DNA of 64,000 nucleotides from RDXT01 sp033765305 (lineage in GTDB: Bacteria; Bacteroidota; Bacteroidia; J057): positions 1-64,000 of the forward strand of contig JANRID010000072.1 in NCBI GenBank assembly GCA_033765305.1. The letters are read 5' to 3'. The translations under genes were made by a program, and so were the position numbers. Positions 42,248 to 50,875 of this stretch are shown piece by piece. The notes beneath the pieces were generated by a model. That model was not told the DNA's origin, made no database searches, and worked only from the letters and a program-made list of their open reading frames with translations. How positions within the stretch are numbered: position 1 is the first letter of the stretch; each line of letters begins with the position of its first letter.

Positions 42248-43906
42248 ATGAAATATCAGCTCCTTTGCAAAGGGCTCTGGCTGGCGGCGTGCTGCCTGCA
42301 GCAGGGCCCGCTGATTGCCCAAATGCATACGGTCCAGCATATCCCCTTGCTTCCAGGCGAATACTGGTGGGGCGCTCTGGTCAACGCCGGCCATGAGATG
42401 CCTTTCCAGGCAGGTGCCGTCTACGATCTGCTGGCCGGCAACCGCGATAATCAGGCGCAGCCGCTGCTGCTTTCCTCGATGGGCCGCTACGTCTGGAGCG
42501 AAGCGCCTTTCCGTTTTTCGCTTTCTGCCGCTGATCTCCAGGTGGAGGGCCCGGCCGCCTGCGAAGTGCGTGCAGCAGGCGGCAGCCTTCGGGAGGCTTA
42601 TCTGCATGCCGCCGCGGCGCATTTCCCCGCCGACGGCCAGCTGCCCGCCGAGACATTTTTTTCCGCGCCGCAGTGGAATACCTGGATCGAGCTGGGCTAT
42701 GGGCAGCGGCAGGAGCGCATCCTCGAATACGCGCACACCATCCTGCGGGAAGGCTTCCCGCCTGGTATTCTGATGCTGGACGACACCTGGCAGGAAGATT
42801 ACGGCGTATGGCGCTTTCATCCGGGCCGCTTTCCCGGCCCCAGGCAGATGATCGATACGCTCCATGCGCTGGGGTTTCAGGTGATGCTCTGGATCGTGCC
42901 CGCCGTTTCTCCCGACTCCTATGAGTTCCGCGAACTGCGCGCAGCAAAGGCGCTTCTGGTCGAGCAGACCCCCAATTCCTATTCCCCTCATTACGTGAAG
43001 TGGATCCAGGAGGAGCCGCAGCCTGCCCTGGTGCGGTGGTGGAATGGCGCCAGTGCGATGCTGGACTTCGGCCAGCCGGCCGCAAGTGCCTGGCTTACAG
43101 CTCAGCTGGACCGTTTGCAGCAGGAGTATGCCGTGGACGGGTTTAAGTTTGACGGCGGCGACTGGTATTTTTTTCCCGCCTATGCCGCTTCTGCGCTGCA
43201 TGCCTCCGAACAGGCCCGCGCCTACGGCGAAATCGGGCTGCGCTACCCGCTGAACGAATACCGCGCAGCATGGAAAATGGGCGGCAGGCCGCTCGTCCAG
43301 CGTCTGCAGGATAAAAACCATTCCTGGGAGGATTTGCGGCAGCTCATTCCGCATATGCTGGCGCAGGGCATGCTGGGCTACTCATTTGGCTGTCCGGACA
43401 TGATCGGCGGCGGGATGCTCGGTTCCTTCGGGTCGGCGGCGCTGGATCAGGAGCTGTTTGTCCGTTCGGCGCAGATCCATGCGCTCATGCCCATGATGCA
43501 GTTTTCGATGGCGCCCTGGCGGGTGCTGGATGGCCCCCATCTGGCAGCGGTAAAAACGGCCTCGCAGCTTCGCGCCGCCCGGTTTCAGCCCCTGATCCTG
43601 TCGCTGGCAAGGGCCTCGGCCCGCAGCGGCGAGCCGATCGTGCGGCACCTGGAGTATGTGTTTCCGCATCAGGGCTTTCACCGTGTTGACGACCAGTTTA
43701 TGCTGGGGGACAGCGTGCTGGTGGCACCGATGGTCCGGCCCGGCAGCAGCCGGGAAGTGCTGCTGCCGCCGGGCAACTGGAAAGCAGACGACGGGCAGCT
43801 GTATACCGGCAGCCGACGGATCCGGATCGATGTGCCGCTGGAGCGGATTCCCTGGTTTGAGCGCATGCCGCAGGCAAAAGCAAACGGCCTCAGGCGCCGG
43901 CGATGA
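42248..43906 (+). CDS. GH31-family alpha-glycosidase
   Basis: A 552-residue exported enzyme with a signal peptide (ending GPLIAQ). The catalytic nucleophile Asp302 is in the GFKFDGGDW motif, and ILMLDDTWQEDYGVWRFHPGRFPGP and YSFGCPDMIGGG are typical GH31 segments. The fold is a (beta/alpha)8 barrel. At 552 residues it is shorter than most alpha-xylosidases or alpha-glucosidases of the family. In a PUL with a GH9 enzyme an alpha-xylosidase acting on xyloglucan side chains is one possibility; alpha-glucosidase or alpha-galactosidase activity is not excluded. An ATG one codon upstream (42245) is equivalent. It ends in a basic tail without sorting domain. Confidence 0.9.
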   Translation: MKYQLLCKGLWLAACCLQQGPLIAQMHTVQHIPLLPGEYWWGALVNAGHEMPFQAGAVYDLLAGNRDNQAQPLLLSSMGRYVWSEAPFRFSLSAADLQVEGPAACEVRAAGGSLREAYLHAAAAHFPADGQLPAETFFSAPQWNTWIELGYGQRQERILEYAHTILREGFPPGILMLDDTWQEDYGVWRFHPGRFPGPRQMIDTLHALGFQVMLWIVPAVSPDSYEFRELRAAKALLVEQTPNSYSPHYVKWIQEEPQPALVRWWNGASAMLDFGQPAASAWLTAQLDRLQQEYAVDGFKFDGGDWYFFPAYAASALHASEQARAYGEIGLRYPLNEYRAAWKMGGRPLVQRLQDKNHSWEDLRQLIPHMLAQGMLGYSFGCPDMIGGGMLGSFGSAALDQELFVRSAQIHALMPMMQFSMAPWRVLDGPHLAAVKTASQLRAARFQPLILSLARASARSGEPIVRHLEYVFPHQGFHRVDDQFMLGDSVLVAPMVRPGSSREVLLPPGNWKADDGQLYTGSRRIRIDVPLERIPWFERMPQAKANGLRRRR

Positions 43907-44033
43907 CAGGGCCATCCTGTGCTATGCTGGCTGACAGGTTTTTGCCTGGAGATTCCTTTGAAATGCGGCGCAGGATGGGTACCTTATGGGTACGCATCAT
44001 CTACTGCTACGATTGCGGGTTTCCGCGCTTGCC

Positions 44034-47000
44034 ATGATACATCTGCTGCGCATAGGGTTTGCAGGAATACTGTTGCTGGGATTGCGCATGCAGGCCCAGC
44101 AAGACTTCGTGCACCTCACCCCGTCTGACGGATTGTCGCAAAGCTCTGTATTTCAGATTTTTCAGGACCGGAAGGGCTATATCTGGATCGGCACGCAGGA
44201 TGGGCTGAACCGTTATGACGGGCATGAATTCAAGGTGTTCCGGAATGTGGCGGAAGATCCGGCCTCCTTGCCGGGCAACGAAATCCGAACCATGTTCGAA
44301 GACCGGCGCGGAAGGCTTTGGGTGAGCACGAGCGCCAACGGGTTCTGCGAGGTGCTGCGTGCGGGAGCGGGCTTCCGCCGGATCTCTGCAGGCGCGGACG
44401 GCCGCAGCCTGAACCGGCTGATGGTGCATGCCTTTGAGGAGGATACGGAAGGCCGCCTGCTGATCGGCGGGCGGGAAGGCCTGTACCGGATGAATGCGGA
44501 AGGATTGCCTGAGCCCTGGCTGCTTTCAGCCAATGAGTTTGTGACGGCCTTGCTGCGGGACCGCAGCAACAGGCTTTGGGTCGGCACCGCGGAGGGCCGG
44601 CTATATTGCCTGGCCCCGGGCGATCCCAAGCTCCGGCACATGACGGTCCGCTGGGTCCGGCCCGAACCCTCCTACCAACGGATCAATTTCCTGCTCGAAC
44701 GCGCCGACGGCAGCATCATCGCCGGCACCGATGGCCAGGGCGCTTTCCGATGGGCAGATCCGGAGCCGGTCTTCGAGTCCTGCGTGTATTTTCCGGGTGC
44801 TATGGAGGCTCAGAACCTGATGATTCAGGCTGCACAGGCGCCATCGGGCGAAACCTGGATAGCAACCGATGCCGGGCTGCTGGTGCTGCCTCCCAAGGGC
44901 CTCGGCCCGGTGCGCCAGATTGCCGCGCAGCCCGATCAGCCGGGCGGGCTGAAAACCCATGCCACCAAGGCGCTCTGTTTCGATTCCTTCGGCAACCTCT
45001 GGGTGGGGCTTTGGGATGCAGGGATACATGTGCGGTATGCCCATAAAAGCCCCTTCGGATATTATGGGCTGGATGAGGGGCTGCCTGCGGAACGGGTTGC
45101 AGGGGTCACGGTAAGCGGCGGCGATCTCTGGGCGGGAACATGCAAAGGGCTCGTGCAGATCGGCGCGGATCATCAGATGCAGACCCATTTTCCCGGCGCC
45201 GATATTACGTCGGTCTGCAGCTGGGGGGATACGGTGCTTTTTTCCATCTGGCGCGAAGGCATATTTGTGTACGAGACGCAGACAGGCCGCCGGAGGAAGT
45301 ATTTTCCGCAGCGGCTGAGCGGCAGTTCGCAGGAATTCCGGATCAGCTCCCTGGCGTTCAGCGGGGACCGCAGCATATGGCTAGGTGCCCAGAGCGGAGC
45401 AGTGTGGAAACTGAACGACCGCAGCGGCAGCCTGACCGAAATTCCCCAGGCCAACAGCGGATCGCATGTGACAGCCCTCTGCGAGGATGCCCGGGGCGAT
45501 CTTTGGATAGGCACCTACAATGCAGGCATTTGGCGTTTTTCCCCCGATGACCCCAGGATGCTGCAGATGCCCTTCGACTTTGGAAGAGGCAGGGCCAGCA
45601 TCGATGCGAGGGTCAATGTGCTGTATGAAGACCGGCAGCGCCGGATCTGGGCTGGCGCCAATGGCTACGGGCTGCTGCTCTACGACGCGGAAGAACAAGT
45701 CTTCATCTCGTATTCGGCCTGCAAAGGCCTGCCCGATCTTACGGTCAACAGCATCGAGCAGGACCGCCGCGGGCGTCTCTGGCTGGCCAGCAATGAGGGC
45801 ATTTATATGCTGAATCCCGAAACCGGAGTTTTCAGAAATTACCGCGAAGAAGACGGGCTGCGCGGCAAAGCCTTTATGATGCATGCTTCCCACCAGGATC
45901 CCGCCGGGCGGATTGTATTTGGAGGCATTCATGGGATCAATGTGTTTCATCCGGACAGCGTCAGGCAGGATTCTTTGCCGCCCATGATCCAGCTTTCCGG
46001 CTTGCGGCTGCTGAACCGGCCGCTGCCGCTGACGAGCGGAACCTATACAACGCCGGACGGGCTGCCTTCGCTCTCGGTGAGCTACCGCCAGGCCGCTTCC
46101 GTGACGTTTGAATTTGTCGCGCTGTATTTCCGCCAGAACAACCGCTGCAGGTACGCATTCTGCCTGGAAGGCTTCGATACGGACTGGATCGAGGTGGGCA
46201 GCCAGCGCAATGCCACCTACACCAATCTGAACCCCGGACGCTACCGCTTCCGGGCAAAAGCCGCAAGCCAGGACGGCGTCTGGAGCAGCGGCGCGCCGCT
46301 GCTCGAATTGACCATCCTGCCCCCCTGGTACCGGACTGTCTGGGCCTATCTCTTGTATGCGGCCCTGCTGCTCCTCATGCTGGCCACCTATGGCCTGTAT
46401 GTGCGTTACCGCGCATACATGAAAGCGCAGCTGGCGCTCAAAGATCTCGAGGCGGCCAATGCAAGGCACCTGGACGAAGTCAAAACCAATTTTTTCGCCA
46501 GCATCTCGCACGAACTCAGAACCCCGCTCACGCTGATTCTGGACCCCGTAGAGCAAATGCTCGAAGACCAGCAGATCCCGCCCGCACGGCGTGAATCACT
46601 TCACAAAGTGATCCACCACAATGCCCTGCGGCTGCTGCGCCTCATCAATCAGCTGCTCGACCTCTCCAAACTGGAAGCGCAGTCCTACCGGCTTGCGGTA
46701 GTACGGCAGGATATTGTGCATTTTATCCGCGATGTGGCGGGCCTGTTCGAGATTCAGGCCCAGAAACAGCAGATCTCCTTGTCTGTAGCCAGCTCGCATC
46801 CGCAAGCGATCGTGCACTTCGCGCCGGACGCCATCGAAAAAATATTGTACAACCTGATCGCCAATGCCCTGAAAGCTACCGATGCCGGCGGAAGTATCAG
46901 CGTTGAGCTGGCTTTCCTGCCGGATGCCTCCGGGGAGCTGAAAGAAATGGAACTCGTCGTACGGGACAGCGGCGTTGGAATTCCGTCCTCGGAACTGCCC

Positions 47001-48032
47001 TTGATCTTTCAGCGCTACCATCAGCATCAGCGCACCGTCCGGCAGCAGCTGGGGACCGGGATCGGGCTTTCGCTGATCTGCGAACTGGTCAAATTGCATC
47101 AGGGCCATATCCGGGTGGTGAGCGAGGCCGGGGAGGGCGCGGCATTTCACGTGCGGCTGCCGGTCGGCGCAGCTGCTTTTCCCGATGACTGGCATACGGA
47201 GGCGGATGCATCCCATGACCCGCTGCTGCGGGCCGCCCCCGCAGAAGCCGCACCGGCCGCCAAGCCCTTGCATCTGCCCCTCCCGGATCATCGCCCGCTG
47301 CTGCTGATTGTCGAAGATCAGCCTGAAATGCAGCACTACCTCAGCGCACAATTGTCCGGCGAGTTCCGCGTCCTCACGGCCAAGGATGGCGCGCAAGGCT
47401 GGGCGCTCGCAATCCGTCATATCCCGGATCTGATCATTTCAGACCTCATCATGCCGGAAATGGATGGCAGCACCCTCTGCCGGCTGGTCAAGACCAATGA
47501 AAAGACCAGCCATATTCCGGTAATTCTGCTGACCTCCCGCACGGTGATGGCCAGCCGGATCGACGGGCTGCACAATGGCGCAGATGATTACCTGACCAAG
47601 CCCTTCCACTTCAGGCTGCTGCTCATCCGCATCCGCAACCTGCTGGAGCAGCGGCGTCAGCTGCGGGCGCTGTTTTCGCGCAGCGGGAGCTTGTTCTCCA
47701 GTGAGATCCCGTTGGCCGGCACCGATGAACTCTTCCTCAAAAAAGCGGTCAAGCTGGTCGAAGACCATATGGAAGATCCGGGATTCGGGGTGGATCAATT
47801 AGAAAAGGCGCTGAATATGAGCAAAATGCAGCTCTACCGCAAGCTGGTCGCCCTGGCCGGTATGCCCGGGCACGCCTTTATTCAGCAAGTGCGCCTGCAG
47901 CGGGCCCATCAGTTGCTGGCTCAAACGGCCCTGACTGTGGCTGAAGTAGCCTATCAGGTGGGGTTCCGCGACCCCTCCTATTTCACAAAGGTTTTTAAAA
48001 AATCCTTCGGCAAACTGCCCCACGACACCTGA
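44034..48032 (+). CDS. Hybrid two-component system regulator of the PUL
   Basis: A 1,332-residue fusion spanning the inner membrane. Signal segment (1-23); about 14 two-component-propeller repeats forming two periplasmic blades (about 24-680; SSVFQIFQDRKGYIWIGTQDGLNRYDG and many DRRGRLWLAS-type units); a Y_Y_Y domain (about 690-760); a transmembrane helix (about 770-795); histidine kinase with His826 (FASISHELRTPLTL) and ATPase domain (N box LIANALKATD); a receiver with Asp1137 (IISDLIMPEMDG); and an AraC-type HTH (about 1235-1332). Such proteins bind an oligosaccharide in the periplasm and activate their PUL. A longer start at 43986 is possible. Confidence 0.96.
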   Translation: MIHLLRIGFAGILLLGLRMQAQQDFVHLTPSDGLSQSSVFQIFQDRKGYIWIGTQDGLNRYDGHEFKVFRNVAEDPASLPGNEIRTMFEDRRGRLWVSTSANGFCEVLRAGAGFRRISAGADGRSLNRLMVHAFEEDTEGRLLIGGREGLYRMNAEGLPEPWLLSANEFVTALLRDRSNRLWVGTAEGRLYCLAPGDPKLRHMTVRWVRPEPSYQRINFLLERADGSIIAGTDGQGAFRWADPEPVFESCVYFPGAMEAQNLMIQAAQAPSGETWIATDAGLLVLPPKGLGPVRQIAAQPDQPGGLKTHATKALCFDSFGNLWVGLWDAGIHVRYAHKSPFGYYGLDEGLPAERVAGVTVSGGDLWAGTCKGLVQIGADHQMQTHFPGADITSVCSWGDTVLFSIWREGIFVYETQTGRRRKYFPQRLSGSSQEFRISSLAFSGDRSIWLGAQSGAVWKLNDRSGSLTEIPQANSGSHVTALCEDARGDLWIGTYNAGIWRFSPDDPRMLQMPFDFGRGRASIDARVNVLYEDRQRRIWAGANGYGLLLYDAEEQVFISYSACKGLPDLTVNSIEQDRRGRLWLASNEGIYMLNPETGVFRNYREEDGLRGKAFMMHASHQDPAGRIVFGGIHGINVFHPDSVRQDSLPPMIQLSGLRLLNRPLPLTSGTYTTPDGLPSLSVSYRQAASVTFEFVALYFRQNNRCRYAFCLEGFDTDWIEVGSQRNATYTNLNPGRYRFRAKAASQDGVWSSGAPLLELTILPPWYRTVWAYLLYAALLLLMLATYGLYVRYRAYMKAQLALKDLEAANARHLDEVKTNFFASISHELRTPLTLILDPVEQMLEDQQIPPARRESLHKVIHHNALRLLRLINQLLDLSKLEAQSYRLAVVRQDIVHFIRDVAGLFEIQAQKQQISLSVASSHPQAIVHFAPDAIEKILYNLIANALKATDAGGSISVELAFLPDASGELKEMELVVRDSGVGIPSSELPLIFQRYHQHQRTVRQQLGTGIGLSLICELVKLHQGHIRVVSEAGEGAAFHVRLPVGAAAFPDDWHTEADASHDPLLRAAPAEAAPAAKPLHLPLPDHRPLLLIVEDQPEMQHYLSAQLSGEFRVLTAKDGAQGWALAIRHIPDLIISDLIMPEMDGSTLCRLVKTNEKTSHIPVILLTSRTVMASRIDGLHNGADDYLTKPFHFRLLLIRIRNLLEQRRQLRALFSRSGSLFSSEIPLAGTDELFLKKAVKLVEDHMEDPGFGVDQLEKALNMSKMQLYRKLVALAGMPGHAFIQQVRLQRAHQLLAQTALTVAEVAYQVGFRDPSYFTKVFKKSFGKLPHDT

Positions 48033-48167
48033 GGCCTGCACAGGCCCATCGGCACCGCAGGGATGCGGCAGATTGCCGGATTTTCCTGTAAATTGGGCTG
48101 TTGCGGCGCATCACCGGGCGCCCTGCCGGGACAGGCTGCCGCACCGACTGCTGCTAATCTGATCCGC

Positions 48168-49370
48168 ATGATTGCCTATTTCGCCACCGAACGCCTCCAG
48201 CGGCTCTATCCGCAAGTGAAGGAATTTATCGAAACCGTGCTCTATCCCCTGGAGCGGGAGCTCTCGGAGCTGCCGTTTTTTGAAGTGGAGCGCCGTCTGC
48301 GCGCGCTGCGCGAGCCGGTCAGGTCGATCGGCGCCTGGAACCTCTACCACAGCGAATCGCACGGCGGGCCGGGCCTGTCGCTCATGGAGGTGGCGCAGGT
48401 GAGCGAGCTGCTGGGCAAAAGCCCCTTTGGGCATTTTACCTTCAACTGCCAGGCGCCCGATGCCGGCAACATCGAGCTGCTGTTCCGCTATGCTGCCCCG
48501 GAAATGCGGTCGCGCTACCTGGAGCCGCTGCTGGAGGGCGAGATCCGCTCCTGTTTTTCCATGACCGAGCCGGAGTTTGCCGGGTCCAATCCGGTGGAAA
48601 TGGGCACCACCGCCGTGCGCGACGGAGACCACTACGTGATCAACGGCCGCAAGTGGTTTACCAGCTCTGCCGACGGCGCTGCCTTCGCGATCGTGATGGC
48701 GGTGACCAATCCGGAAGCGCAGAACCCCTACGCGCGTGCCAGCATGATCATCGTGCCTGCGGATACGCCCGGCTTCACCCTGCTGCGCAATATTCCCGTG
48801 ATGGGCCATGCCGGCGAAGGCCACCACAGCCATGCGGAAATTCTCTATGAAAACGTCCGCGTGCCCGTGGAAAACCTGCTGGGGCCGGAGGGCGGCGGCT
48901 TCCTGCTGGCGCAGCAGCGCCTGGGTCCGGGCCGCATCCACCACTGCATGCGCTGGATCGGCATCTGCGAGCGCGCCTTCGAGCTGATGTGCAGCCGCGC
49001 CGCCACCCGGAACATGGGCGGCGGGCGCATGCTGGGCGAAAAGCAGATCGTGCAGCAGTGGATCGCCGAAAGCCGGGCGGAAATCGATGCGGCCCGGCTG
49101 ATGGTGCTCGATGCCGCCTGGGTCATGCAGACCGCGGGCGATCATGCTGCCGCCCGCAGCATTTCAGCCATCAAGTTCTTCGTCGCCGGGGTGCTGGACC
49201 GCGTGCTCGACCGGGCCGTGCAGACCCACGGAGCGCTCGGCGTGACGGATGATACCATCCTCGCCTACTGGTACCGCGCCGAACGCGCCGCCCGTATCTA
49301 CGACGGGCCGGATGAGGTGCATAAGGTTTCGCTGGCGAAAAAAATCCTGAAGGACTACGGGATGAAATGA
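48168..49370 (+). CDS. Acyl-CoA dehydrogenase family protein (ACAD11-like)
   Basis: A 400-residue flavoprotein with the usual three-part ACAD fold: helical N-domain, beta-domain with CFSMTEPEFAGSNP and INGRKWFTSSADGA, and C-terminal helical domain ending in ARIYDGPDEVHKVSLAKKIL. It removes hydrogens at the alpha-beta position of an acyl-CoA. The relation to ACAD10/11-type enzymes is suggested by the kinase gene 81 bp downstream, whose APH fold is fused to an ACAD domain in vertebrate ACAD10 and ACAD11. The ATG at 48168 (MIAYFATERLQ) is chosen over upstream ones in a repeat-like GC-rich run. Confidence 0.85.
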   Translation: MIAYFATERLQRLYPQVKEFIETVLYPLERELSELPFFEVERRLRALREPVRSIGAWNLYHSESHGGPGLSLMEVAQVSELLGKSPFGHFTFNCQAPDAGNIELLFRYAAPEMRSRYLEPLLEGEIRSCFSMTEPEFAGSNPVEMGTTAVRDGDHYVINGRKWFTSSADGAAFAIVMAVTNPEAQNPYARASMIIVPADTPGFTLLRNIPVMGHAGEGHHSHAEILYENVRVPVENLLGPEGGGFLLAQQRLGPGRIHHCMRWIGICERAFELMCSRAATRNMGGGRMLGEKQIVQQWIAESRAEIDAARLMVLDAAWVMQTAGDHAAARSISAIKFFVAGVLDRVLDRAVQTHGALGVTDDTILAYWYRAERAARIYDGPDEVHKVSLAKKILKDYGMK

Positions 49371-49451
49371 GCCGGCTTCAGGGAATGTGCTCAAAATCCA
49401 GTTACTTCGGAATTCCAAGACCGTCTCCTGTTCGCCCCGACTCCTGACGCT

Positions 49452-50507
49452 ATGCAGCCCGATGCCCCTTCACCTGTCCGCGCCGGCGAGGAGCTGGACC
49501 GCGCCGCCCTCGATGCCTGGCTTGCCAGCCGGCATCCGGAGCTGGGCTCCATTCTGGAAATCAGCCAGTTTCCCGGCGGGTACTCCAACCTGACCTACCT
49601 GCTGCGCACCACGGCGGGTGCCTATGTGCTGCGGCGTCCGCCCTTCGGCGCCAACATCAAAGGCGGCCACGACATGGGCCGCGAGTTCCGGGTTCTGTCC
49701 CTGCTGGAGCCGGTGTATCCGCTGGCGCCCCGTCCCCGCGCCTTCTGCGGGCCGGAGGAGGCAGGCGGCGCGCCGTTTTACCTGATGGAACGGGTGGAAG
49801 GGGTGATCCTGCGCCCCGGCAAGCCGCCGTCTCCGCCGCCGGATGTGGATACCATGCGGGAACTCTCCCGCGCCGCCATCCGCCTGCTGGCGGACCTGCA
49901 CCGCCTGGATCTGGAAGCTACCGGCCTTGGCGCCCTCGGCAAGCCCGAAGGCTACACCCGCCGCCAGGTGGAAGGCTGGATCGGGCGCTATGCGCGGGCG
50001 CGCACCGACGAAATCGCAGACATGGAAGCAGCTGCGGGGTGGCTGATGGAGGGCATGCCCGAGGACCCGCCGCCCGCCTTCGTGCACAACGACTTCAAGT
50101 ACGATAATCTGGTGCTGAACCCGGAACGCCTCCCGGAAATCCGGGCCGTGCTCGACTGGGAGATGTCCACGGTGGGCAATCCGCTGATGGATCTGGGCGC
50201 CGCCCTGGCATACTGGATCGAGCCGGGCGATCCGGCGGCGCTGCGCCCCTTCAACCTCACCTATCTCCCCGGCAACCTGACCCGCCAGGAGGCTGTGGAC
50301 TGGTACGCCGCCTGCAGCGGGCGCGATGTGTCGGATATGCTGTACTACTATGTGTTCGGCTGCTTCAAGCTCGGCGTCATCGCGCAGCAGATCTACGCCC
50401 GGTTCAAGCAGGGCCTCACGCGCGATCCCCGCTTCGGCGCGCTGATTTTCGCAGTGCGGGCCTGCGGCCAGCAGGCGCAGCGCGCCATCCGCAGCGGCAG
50501 CCTGTGA
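49452..50507 (+). CDS. APH-fold phosphotransferase (ACAD10/11 kinase-domain-like)
   Basis: A 351-residue kinase of the aminoglycoside phosphotransferase superfamily. The glycine-rich start is FPGGYSNLTYLL, followed by AYVLRRPPFG with the likely ATP-binding Arg/Lys region and HDMGREFRVL; the catalytic loop is VHNDFKYDNLVLN (His212-Asp214) and the metal site VLDWEMSTVGNPLMDLG (Asp235). This is the pattern of the N-terminal kinase domain of vertebrate ACAD10/11, which phosphorylates hydroxyacyl-CoA so that the ACAD domain can process it. The neighbouring acyl-CoA dehydrogenase gene supports the same two-step chemistry here. Confidence 0.82.
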   Translation: MQPDAPSPVRAGEELDRAALDAWLASRHPELGSILEISQFPGGYSNLTYLLRTTAGAYVLRRPPFGANIKGGHDMGREFRVLSLLEPVYPLAPRPRAFCGPEEAGGAPFYLMERVEGVILRPGKPPSPPPDVDTMRELSRAAIRLLADLHRLDLEATGLGALGKPEGYTRRQVEGWIGRYARARTDEIADMEAAAGWLMEGMPEDPPPAFVHNDFKYDNLVLNPERLPEIRAVLDWEMSTVGNPLMDLGAALAYWIEPGDPAALRPFNLTYLPGNLTRQEAVDWYAACSGRDVSDMLYYYVFGCFKLGVIAQQIYARFKQGLTRDPRFGALIFAVRACGQQAQRAIRSGSL

Positions 50508-50516
50508 ACGGAAAAA

Positions 50517-50542
50517 GCTGGCCGTATCCGGGCCAGCCTTTT
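50517..50542. terminator. Bidirectional intrinsic terminator
   Basis: GCTGGCC (50517-50523) and GGCCAGC (50531-50537) form a perfect 7-bp stem with a 7-base loop; CTTTT follows on the plus strand and the mirror-image AAAAA precedes it, giving a T tract on the minus strand too. It sits between the convergent kinase and atpC genes. Confidence 0.8.
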
Positions 50543-50577
50543 ACGACAAACAAACACAGTATCTTCGCCAGGGCTGG

Positions 50578-50838
50578 TCAGATTTCGCTGACCTTTTCCA
50601 CGAGGATGATAGCTTTGTTGTTCAGCACTTCGATCACGCCGTCCTGGGTGCTGTATTGCAGGGTTTCGCCGCCGGCGGTGACGACTTTCACCTTGCCGGT
50701 GCCCAGCGTCGAGATGATCGGCGCGTGGTTGTAGCGTATTTGGAAGCTGCCCATCGTTCCGGGCGCCTGCACACTCTGCACCTGGCCGGAGAAGACTCCG
50801 CCCTCGGGCGTAACGATTTCAAGATCAAATACTTTCAT
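50578..50838 (-). CDS. atpC: ATP synthase F1 subunit epsilon
   Basis: An 86-residue protein equal to the N-terminal beta-sandwich of the epsilon subunit (FDLEIVTPEGGVFSGQVQSVQAPGTMGSFQI and YSTQDGVIEVLNNKAIILVE). The C-terminal helical hairpin that inhibits ATPase activity in many bacteria is missing, as is usual for Bacteroidota. It follows atpD by 37 bp. The subunit links the catalytic head to the rotating c-ring with gamma. Confidence 0.94.
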   Translation of the reverse strand: MKVFDLEIVTPEGGVFSGQVQSVQAPGTMGSFQIRYNHAPIISTLGTGKVKVVTAGGETLQYSTQDGVIEVLNNKAIILVEKVSEI

Positions 50839-50875
50839 GCGCTTCCGGATTGAGGGTTAGCAGCGGGGCGCGGGA

